Assembly (NCBI RefSeq): GCF_000714545.1
Contig: NZ_AUNB01000062.1
Span: 62,001 to 126,000, forward strand
Length of the DNA stretch: 64,000 nt
Direction: 5' to 3'
DNA from: Thioclava indica
Lineage (GTDB): Bacteria > Pseudomonadota > Alphaproteobacteria > Rhodobacterales > Rhodobacteraceae
This document shows positions 57,641 to 64,000 of this stretch, piece after piece. A program made the translations under genes and the position numbers. The notes beneath the pieces were generated by a model. The model was not told the DNA's origin. It did not search any database and worked only from the letters and a program-made list of their open reading frames with translations. Numbering within the stretch: the first letter of the stretch is position 1; each line of letters starts with the position of its first letter.

Positions 57641-59884
57641 TTATAAATGCGCCAGATAACTGGTCACGGCAGAGCGCACCGAGGCTTGCCCCTCGTTCCG
57701 CGCACGCTGAATAATCTGGCGCAACTCATTCAGGTCAGAGCGCCGGATCAGGTGTTTGACCGGCCCGATCGACGCCGGACGCATCGAAAGCGAGCGAATA
57801 CCCAGCGCGGCGAGGGTCAGCGCCTCAATCGGGCGACCTGCATCTTCGCCACAAAAACTAAGCGGCGTACCAGACACGGCGCAACGCGCGATGATGCGCT
57901 CGAGGAAGGTCAGGAAGGACGTATCCAGCGTGTCATAGCGCTTACGCACACGTTCGTTTTCACGATCCGCCGCAAAGAAGAATTGCTTGAGGTCATTGCC
58001 CCCGATCGAGATGAAATCACAGGCCTCGTAAAAGCTGTCAGGCGCAAAGCCCAAAGAGGGCGTCTCTAGCATCGCGCCGATGCTGAGTTCCTCGGGCACG
58101 GCGCGACCCAGTTGCGCCTCACGGTCGCGCACCCGCAACAGCATATCGCGCGCGGCGTAAAATTCTTCGGGCAGCGCAATAAACGGAAACATGATCGACA
58201 TCGCGCGCCCGTTGCCTGCGCGCAGCAGCGCCTGCAACTGCATCCGCAACACGCCGGGCTTGTCCAAGCCCACCCGCAACGCGCGCCAACCCATTGCGGG
58301 GTTGGGTTCGTCCTGCGGCTTCATATAGGGCACGACCTTATCCGAGCCGATATCGAGCGTGCGGAAATACACTCGCTTGCCATCGGCGGCATCCATCACC
58401 TTGGCGTAAAGCTGCGCCAATTCGCCCCGGCGCGGCACGCGGGTGCGCGTCAGGAATTGCAACTCGGTGCGAAACAGCCCGACGCCCTCGGCACCGGACC
58501 CTTTGAGCGAGGGCAGATCCGCCATCAGCCCCGCATTCATCACCAGCGAAACCGTCTGCCCCGACAAATCGGTCGCGGGTAGATCGCGCAAATCGGCATA
58601 GCGTTTCTGTGCCTCGGCCTGCATCGCGATCTTGTCGCGGAAGGCATGAGCGACACTTTCCTCGGGGCGCAAATGCACCACGCCCTGATCGCCGTCGACA
58701 AGGATCGGATCGCCGTTCAGCGCCTCGGCGGTGATGCGCCCGGCATGGATCACCAGCGGAATCGACAGCGCGCGCGCCACAATCGCGGCATGACTGCCCA
58801 CAGACCCCTCTTCCAGCACCACGCCCTTGAGCTTGCGGTCATAATCCAGCAGTTCCGCAGGTCCGATATTGCGCGCCAGAAGCACCGGATTTTCCGGCAT
58901 TTCCGCCCCGGTATCGCTGCCCTGCCCCGTCATGATGCGCAGCAGGCGGTTCGAGAGATCGTCGAGATCGTTCAACCGCTCGCGCAGATAGGGATCGGGG
59001 GCCAGCTTCATGCGGGCGCGCGCCGCGTTCTGCTCTTTCTCGACCGCAGCTTCGGCGGACAGGCCGGCGTCGATGTCCTCACTCATGCGGCGTTTCCAGC
59101 CCTTGGAGGCCGCCATCATTTTGAACGTCTCAAGCACCTGACGCTGATCTTTGTCGATCACTTTGGTGTTTTTCAGCATCTCATCGATGCGCGCGCGCAA
59201 CTCCTTGATGCCAGCCTCAAGGCGGGCCTGTTCGGCCTCGGGGTCTTCGCCGACGGGGTTGGTCACGACGACGCGCGGCTCGTGCAGCCAGACGCGGCCC
59301 TCGGCAGCACCCTCTTGTCCCGTTGTGCCGCGAAACATGGACGGAAAGCGATGGGTTGCGCCGATCTCGGAGTTTTCACCCCCGACGAACGCCCCCAGTT
59401 CCGTCATCTCGGCCAGCACCATCGCGACGACATCAAGCCCGTAAAGCTCGTCTTCGGTGAACGAGCGCTTTTCCTTGGACTGAACCACCAAAACGCCCAG
59501 CTTCTCGCCCACGCGCTGGATCGGCACACCAACAAAGCTGGAATAAATCTCTTCGCCCGTCTCGGCCATGTAGCGAAAACCGGGGGCAGAGGGCGCATCA
59601 GCGGTGTTGATCGGCTGCCCCGAGCGCGCAACACGCCCCACCAGCCCCTCGCCCAGACGCATCCGCGTGTGGTGCACAGCCTCGGGGTTCAGCCCCTCGG
59701 TGGCGCACAATTCCAGCGTTTCAGGGTCGCGAAACAGATAGATCGAGCACACCTGCGTGCCCAGCGAATCCGCGATCAAATTGGTGATCCGGTTCAGCCG
59801 ATCCTGACCATCGCCATCGGTGGCCAGCGTATCGCGCAGCCGCTTGAGCAGCGTGCGACTATCGCTATCGCTATAGTCCACCAT
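57641..59884 (-). CDS. ptsP: Nitrogen-PTS phosphoenolpyruvate-protein phosphotransferase (EI-Ntr)
   Basis: A 747-residue PtsP. An N-terminal GAF domain (about 20-160) senses small ligands, then the enzyme I part follows. The phosphorylated histidine is in 'GSVGSHAAIVARAL' (about 365). The C-terminal PEP-binding barrel shows 'EGVGLFRTELQFL', 'DIGSDKVVPY' and 'ISIGGNDLKQFFFAADREN'. It starts the PTS-Ntr phosphorelay to NPr and EIIA-Ntr, which controls potassium, nitrogen and carbon responses. It lies just downstream of lysC on the same strand. Confidence 0.95.
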   Translation of the reverse strand: MVDYSDSDSRTLLKRLRDTLATDGDGQDRLNRITNLIADSLGTQVCSIYLFRDPETLELCATEGLNPEAVHHTRMRLGEGLVGRVARSGQPINTADAPSAPGFRYMAETGEEIYSSFVGVPIQRVGEKLGVLVVQSKEKRSFTEDELYGLDVVAMVLAEMTELGAFVGGENSEIGATHRFPSMFRGTTGQEGAAEGRVWLHEPRVVVTNPVGEDPEAEQARLEAGIKELRARIDEMLKNTKVIDKDQRQVLETFKMMAASKGWKRRMSEDIDAGLSAEAAVEKEQNAARARMKLAPDPYLRERLNDLDDLSNRLLRIMTGQGSDTGAEMPENPVLLARNIGPAELLDYDRKLKGVVLEEGSVGSHAAIVARALSIPLVIHAGRITAEALNGDPILVDGDQGVVHLRPEESVAHAFRDKIAMQAEAQKRYADLRDLPATDLSGQTVSLVMNAGLMADLPSLKGSGAEGVGLFRTELQFLTRTRVPRRGELAQLYAKVMDAADGKRVYFRTLDIGSDKVVPYMKPQDEPNPAMGWRALRVGLDKPGVLRMQLQALLRAGNGRAMSIMFPFIALPEEFYAARDMLLRVRDREAQLGRAVPEELSIGAMLETPSLGFAPDSFYEACDFISIGGNDLKQFFFAADRENERVRKRYDTLDTSFLTFLERIIARCAVSGTPLSFCGEDAGRPIEALTLAALGIRSLSMRPASIGPVKHLIRRSDLNELRQIIQRARNEGQASVRSAVTSYLAHL

Positions 59885-59926
59885 TAAAAAATTCGCGCCC
59901 CCGTTCTGAAGGCCTGTTAAATTAGA

Positions 59927-61180
59927 TCAGGCTTTGTCCAGTTCAAACACATCATGCAGGGCCTGAACCGCAAGTTCCAGATATTTGCGGTCCACCAGCA
60001 CCGAAATCTTGATTTCCGATGTGGCAATGACCTTGATGTTGACGTTTTCAGCAGCCAGCGCTTTGAACATTTGCGCAGCCACACCCGCATGAGAGCGCAT
60101 GCCAATGCCAACGACCGAAATCTTCGCAACATCTTCATCCGCAACCAGATCATCGAAATTGATCAGCCCGGCATCGCGCGCATCTTCCATCGCCTTGCGC
60201 GCCCGCGCGACCTGATTGATCGGGCAGGAAAAGGTCATATCGGTGACTTTCACCGCGTGTTTGGCCTGATGCTCCGAGATGTTCTGAACGATCATATCGA
60301 CATTCACACCCGCATCCGCGAGCGGCCCGAAAATCGCGCCTGCAATACCGGGACGATCCTCGACCGTGACCAGTGTCATTTTCGCCTCTTCGCGCGAAAA
60401 GGCAACGCCGGAGACAACTTTCGATTCCATGATTTTATCCTCGTCGCAGACCAGAGTGCCCGAAGTCTCGTCGGTTTCCTCAAAAGAGCTTAGCACACGC
60501 AGCGGCACCTTGTAGCGCATCGCCAACTCGACCGAGCGCGTTTGCAGCACCTTGGCACCAAGGCTCGCCAGTTCCAGCATTTCCTCAAACGCGATCCGGT
60601 CCAGCTTGCGCGCCTTGTCCGACACGCGCGGGTCGGTGGTGTAGATGCCATCGACATCGGTATAGATATCGCACCGCTCTGCGCCAAACGCGGCGGCAAA
60701 GGCCACGGCGGTGGTGTCCGAGCCACCCCGGCCCAGCGTGGTGATCCGGCCCTCTTGGCTGAGCCCCTGAAAACCGGCGATCACCGCAACCTTGAAACCT
60801 TCGGCGAATTTCGCATCCAGATTGTCGCGCGGGATTGATTCGAACCGCGCCGCGCTATGCGCCGAGGTCGTGTTGATCGGCACTTGCCAGCCCTGCCAAC
60901 TACGCGCGGAAACACCCATTTCCTGCAAGCGCAGCGCCATCAGCCCAGCGGTCACGTTCTCACCCGAAGACACCACGGCGTCATATTCGCGCGCGTCATA
61001 AAACGGCGAAGTGGTCTCGACCCAGTTCACCAATTCATTGGTGCGTCCCGACATGGCCGAAACGATGACGATCACATCATAGCCGCGCTCGACCTCGCGC
61101 TGCACCTTTACGGCGGCATTCGCGATCCGGTCGAGGTCGGCAACCGACGTTCCGCCGAATTTCATTACCAGAATTGGCAT
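59927..61180 (-). CDS. lysC: Aspartate kinase (housekeeping)
   Basis: A 417-residue aspartokinase that commits aspartate to lysine, threonine, methionine and diaminopimelate synthesis. The start 'ILVMKFGGTSVADLDRI' is the kinase phosphate loop, with 'GRGGSDTTAVAFAAA' (about 169-183) the catalytic region. Two ACT domains at the C-terminus ('TLVTVEDRPGIAGAIF' and 'ISVVGIGMRSHAGVA') bind feedback inhibitors. The ATG at 61180 follows AGGGGG. It differs from the ectoine-linked kinase at 31170-32600, so the cell can supply ectoine separately from amino-acid feedback. Confidence 0.95.
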   Translation of the reverse strand: MPILVMKFGGTSVADLDRIANAAVKVQREVERGYDVIVIVSAMSGRTNELVNWVETTSPFYDAREYDAVVSSGENVTAGLMALRLQEMGVSARSWQGWQVPINTTSAHSAARFESIPRDNLDAKFAEGFKVAVIAGFQGLSQEGRITTLGRGGSDTTAVAFAAAFGAERCDIYTDVDGIYTTDPRVSDKARKLDRIAFEEMLELASLGAKVLQTRSVELAMRYKVPLRVLSSFEETDETSGTLVCDEDKIMESKVVSGVAFSREEAKMTLVTVEDRPGIAGAIFGPLADAGVNVDMIVQNISEHQAKHAVKVTDMTFSCPINQVARARKAMEDARDAGLINFDDLVADEDVAKISVVGIGMRSHAGVAAQMFKALAAENVNIKVIATSEIKISVLVDRKYLELAVQALHDVFELDKA

Positions 61181-61255
61181 CGAAACCCCCTTGGGCATAA
61201 TCGCGCCCCTGCTAGCGCGAAGCGCACCTGCACGCAAGAGATTTGGCGCGCGCGC

Positions 61256-61840
61256 TCAGCCGACATCCGTGCGCCCGCGCCGATCAGATCTCAGGTTGGA
61301 ATAGAGCACATGATTGCGCCAGCGCCCGTTGATTTGCAGATAGCTTTGCGCCACACCCTCATATTTGAAGCCGGATTTTTCCAGCACCCCACGCGAGGCG
61401 GCGTTTTCAGGAAGGCAAGCGGCCTCGATCCGGCTCAGATCGAGCGTGGTGAATGCGTAATGCACCACCGCCTCAATCGCCTCGCGCATATAGCCCTGGC
61501 GTGCGTGGCGTTGCCCGACCCAATAGCCCAAAGTGCCCGCCTGCGCCGGTCCGCGCCGGATATTGTCCAGCGTCAACGCGCCCAGAAAGCGTTGGTCTTT
61601 GCGCCGGATCAGAAACAGCGGCAGCGCAGTATCGGCTGACACCGCGCGCGCAGCCCAATAGACGCGGTTGGAAAACGCCTTGCGGCTCAGGTGATCGGGC
61701 GACCAGCTTGGCTCCCACGGGACCAGAAAATCCCGCCCCTCGGAGCGCAGGCTGGACCAAGCCGTATAGTCGCCGTGCTCGGGCGGGCGCAACGTCATGC
61801 GCTCCGTCTCGATGCGCACCTGCCGACGACGCGGGAACAT
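61256..61840 (-). CDS. GNAT family N-acetyltransferase (RimJ/RimL-like)
   Basis: A 194-residue acetyltransferase of the ribosomal-protein/RimJ type. 'IETERMTLRPPEHGDYTAW' at the start, 'GALTLDNIRRGPAQAGTLGYWVG', 'ARQGYMREAIEAVV' (acetyl-CoA loop) and 'RIEAACLPENAASRGVLEKSGF' are the family's ordered marks. The start codon shares a base with the M16 peptidase stop (TAATG), so the two are co-translated. The acceptor is unknown. Confidence 0.9.
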   Translation of the reverse strand: MFPRRRQVRIETERMTLRPPEHGDYTAWSSLRSEGRDFLVPWEPSWSPDHLSRKAFSNRVYWAARAVSADTALPLFLIRRKDQRFLGALTLDNIRRGPAQAGTLGYWVGQRHARQGYMREAIEAVVHYAFTTLDLSRIEAACLPENAASRGVLEKSGFKYEGVAQSYLQINGRWRNHVLYSNLRSDRRGRTDVG

Positions 61841-63099
61841 TACGCAGCAAGCCTTTCGCGCACGGATTGCAGTGAGGGCGCGTCATCCACCGGACCATAA
61901 AGCGCCAGCGCCGTGCGCCCGCTATCGGCCAGCCGTTCCGCAAAGGCGCGCACGGCGTCGCGCGTCACCCCGTCGATGCGCGCCGAGGCTTCCTCGATGC
62001 TGGGCACATGGCCCCAAACATGCAGGCTGCGCGCCATGCGTTCAGCGCGCGCCGAAGCGCCCTCAAGCCCCATCAGCAAGCCCGCCTTGATCTGCACACG
62101 GGCGCGCGCAATCTCGGCCTCGGACATATCTTCGGCGGCGCGCTTCATCTCATCCACCGTCAGGTCGGACAGACCCTTGATCTCATCGCCCGAGGTGCCG
62201 GCATAGATCGTGAACATGCCGGTATCTTCATAGGCCCCGGCCTGCGAGAAGATCGTGTAGCAAAGCCCGCGCTCTTCGCGGATTTTCTGAAACAGTCGCG
62301 AAGACATGCCCCCGCCCATCGCAGTCGAATAGACCTGCACGGTGTATAGATCAGCATCGCGATAGCTTGGGGCCTCAAACCCCAGCGCGAAATGCGCTTG
62401 CTCAAGCGTTTTGACCTCACGCCGCTCATTGCCAGCCCAAGCGGCACGTTCGGGCACGGGGTTGAGCGAGGGCGTCATGCCGCCAAAAATCGCCTCGGCG
62501 CGTTTGACGATATCGGCGTGATCGACCGCCCCTGCCGCCGACAGGATCATCTGGTCGGGGCCGTAATGTTCGCGCACAAAGCCCGACAGATCGTCACGCG
62601 CAAAGGCGCGCACACGCTCGGCCGGGCCAAGGATGGTGCGCCCCATCGGCTGATCGGGATAGGCGGCCTCTTGCAGCCAGTCGAAAATCACATCGTCGGG
62701 CGTATCCTGCGACTGCCCGATCTCTTGCAAGATCACGCCACGCTCGACCTCGATCTCGCGCTGATCGAAAATCGGGTTCAGCAGAATGTCGGAAATTACA
62801 TCCAGCGCAAGCGGCACATCGGCCTGCAAGACGCGCGCGTAATAGGCGGTCATTTCGCGCGAAGTATAGGCGTTGATATAGCCGCCCACATCCTCTATCG
62901 CCTCGGCAATTTGCAGCGCAGTGCGCGATTGCGTGCCCTTGAACGCCATATGCTCAAGGAAATGCGCGATGCCGTTCTGCTCGGGGCGCTCGTGGCGACC
63001 GCCCGCCGTGACCCAGATGCCAATCGAGGCCGAGGCCAGCCCCGGCATCTTTTCGGTCACGATACGCAGACCGTTTTTCAGCGTGGTCATCTCAATCAT
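61840..63099 (-). CDS. M16 family zinc metallopeptidase (processing-peptidase-like)
   Basis: A 419-residue pitrilysin-type protease. The inverted zinc motif HxxEH lies in 'AHFLEHMAFKGT' (about 46-57), with the downstream Glu in 'EVERGVILQEI'. The length and 'IFDQREIEVERGVI' stretch match the bacterial relatives of the mitochondrial processing peptidase beta subunit. It likely degrades or trims peptides. It overlaps thrC by four bases upstream and the GNAT gene downstream, forming thrC-M16-GNAT, an order I recall from other alphaproteobacteria. Confidence 0.94.
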   Translation of the reverse strand: MIEMTTLKNGLRIVTEKMPGLASASIGIWVTAGGRHERPEQNGIAHFLEHMAFKGTQSRTALQIAEAIEDVGGYINAYTSREMTAYYARVLQADVPLALDVISDILLNPIFDQREIEVERGVILQEIGQSQDTPDDVIFDWLQEAAYPDQPMGRTILGPAERVRAFARDDLSGFVREHYGPDQMILSAAGAVDHADIVKRAEAIFGGMTPSLNPVPERAAWAGNERREVKTLEQAHFALGFEAPSYRDADLYTVQVYSTAMGGGMSSRLFQKIREERGLCYTIFSQAGAYEDTGMFTIYAGTSGDEIKGLSDLTVDEMKRAAEDMSEAEIARARVQIKAGLLMGLEGASARAERMARSLHVWGHVPSIEEASARIDGVTRDAVRAFAERLADSGRTALALYGPVDDAPSLQSVRERLAA

Positions 63100-64000
63100 G
63101 TACGGCGTCTTTCACGGATCAGCACCTCTAGGGCGGCAAGGTCATTGGGGACGCGCGTCACGCGTTCGTCCCGCTCGAATAGGTCGGCCATGCGCGCAGG
63201 CAAGGCGGGGCGGATGCCCGTGGCTTCCTCAACGGCATCGGGGAATTTCGCCGGATGCGCGGTAGCGAGTGTCACCATCGGCGTGGCCGGATCACGCGCC
63301 AGCGCCTGTTTGGCGACATTCACGCCCACGGCGGAATGCGGGCACAGCAGCTCACCGGTTTCGCGCAAGCTGTCGCCGATCTCTTCCATCGTGCGCCCCT
63401 CGCCCACCGCGCCACTGTCATAAATCGCGCGCAAGGCCCCGATGGCATTGGGCGACACTGTAAAGCTGCCGTCGGTTTTCAGCTCATCCATCAAGGCCGA
63501 AATTGCCGCGCCATCCTTGCCATAAGCCCAGAACAGCGCGCGTTCAAAGTTGGAACTGACTTCGATATCCATCGACGGGCTGATCGAGGGCGTCACGCCG
63601 CGTTTGGTGTAATCGCCCGCCTCAAGGCAGCGATGCAGAATGTCGTTCTGGTTTGTCGCGATCACCAGACGCTCAATCGGCAGACCCATTTCCTTCGCAA
63701 GGAAGCCTGCGAAAATATCACCGAAATTGCCGGTTGGCACGGTGAAGCTGATCTTGCGATGGGGCGCGCCCAAGGCCACGGCGGCGGTGAAGAAATACAC
63801 GATCTGCGCCAGCACGCGGGCGAAGTTGATCGAGTTCACCCCCGCCAGCCCGACCTCATCGCGGAAGGCGAAATCGTTGAACATATCCTTCAGCTTGCCT
63901 TGGCAATCGTCGAAATCGCCATCCATCGCAAGCGCGTGGACATTGCCCTCGACCGGCGTGGTCATCTGGCGGCGCTGCACCTCAGACACGCGGCCATGGG
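63096..64000 (-). CDS. thrC: Threonine synthase (5' partial)
   Basis: The C-terminal ~301 residues of a PLP-dependent threonine synthase, which makes threonine from O-phosphohomoserine. The phosphate-binding loop 'TVPTGNFGDIFAGFLAKEMGLP' is clear, as are 'SMDIEVSSNFERALFW' and the closing 'ATAHPAKFPDAVEEATG'. The frame stays open to the right edge (residues such as 'VSEVQRRQM' precede the first internal Met), so the PLP-lysine part lies outside. Together with lysC it belongs to aspartate-family amino-acid synthesis, though the M16 and GNAT genes separate them. Confidence 0.96.
   Translation of the reverse strand, partial: HGRVSEVQRRQMTTPVEGNVHALAMDGDFDDCQGKLKDMFNDFAFRDEVGLAGVNSINFARVLAQIVYFFTAAVALGAPHRKISFTVPTGNFGDIFAGFLAKEMGLPIERLVIATNQNDILHRCLEAGDYTKRGVTPSISPSMDIEVSSNFERALFWAYGKDGAAISALMDELKTDGSFTVSPNAIGALRAIYDSGAVGEGRTMEEIGDSLRETGELLCPHSAVGVNVAKQALARDPATPMVTLATAHPAKFPDAVEEATGIRPALPARMADLFERDERVTRVPNDLAALEVLIRERRRT

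Overview
The window is about 64 kb of high-GC alphaproteobacterial chromosome with almost no spare sequence. Gene content points to the Rhodobacteraceae, probably a marine or halotolerant member. The pointers are a complete NAD-formate dehydrogenase operon of the fdsGBACD type, an ectoine operon with its own aspartate kinase, a glycine-betaine-type ABC importer, a 100-residue family I recall mainly from this group, and a short dispersed repeat that I recall as common in Rhodobacteraceae intergenic DNA. No rRNA, tRNA, CRISPR array, phage or insertion sequence was seen. Nothing looks recently acquired.

1-13.6 kb is a transport and catabolism region. It holds the end of a peptide-type solute-binding protein, a periplasmic nucleotidase-like protein with an altered metal site, a divergent AhpD-like/TetR pair with three matching operators, and an L,D-transpeptidase. 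Then comes a tightly coupled run of two dipeptide-type permeases, a fused double ATPase, an aldehyde dehydrogenase, an SDR, a P1-family aminopeptidase and a succinate-semialdehyde dehydrogenase. 13.6-19.4 kb (minus strand) is the formate dehydrogenase operon with its maturation protein. 19.6-22.3 kb is a coupled plus-strand run: S49 peptidase, a 58-residue membrane/zinc-ribbon protein, a Na/Ca exchanger and an SDR.

22.3-27.4 kb has an unusually AT-rich gap with a perfect DnaA box, then uvrC, a lysine 2,3-aminomutase-like gene, pgsA, moaD, moaE and a HIT protein. 27.4-29.9 kb is a divergent pair made of a branching-type glycosyltransferase and a sulfotransferase. 30-41.5 kb is mainly an osmoadaptation island: an MFS transporter, ectABC-ask on the minus strand, a divergent MarR regulator, an ectoine hydrolase with an M20 deacetylase, and a betaine/proline ABC importer.

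41.6-54.7 kb holds a small phasin-like protein, an RND pump with its adaptor behind a palindromic operator, a repeat-rich gap, a GMC oxidoreductase, Kdo transferase, a DUF1178 protein, an FAD-linked dehydrogenase, apt, an epimerase-DoxX fusion and mtnP. 54.8-64 kb holds a DMT exporter, a flavin reductase, two GNATs, an EcsC protein, ptsP, lysC, an M16 peptidase and the 3' part of thrC.

The parts most worth following up are the glycosyltransferase/sulfotransferase pair, the AT-rich DnaA-box island, the ectoine synthesis and breakdown genes placed around one MarR regulator, the altered nucleotidase metal site, and the dispersed repeat, one copy of which supplies a start codon.
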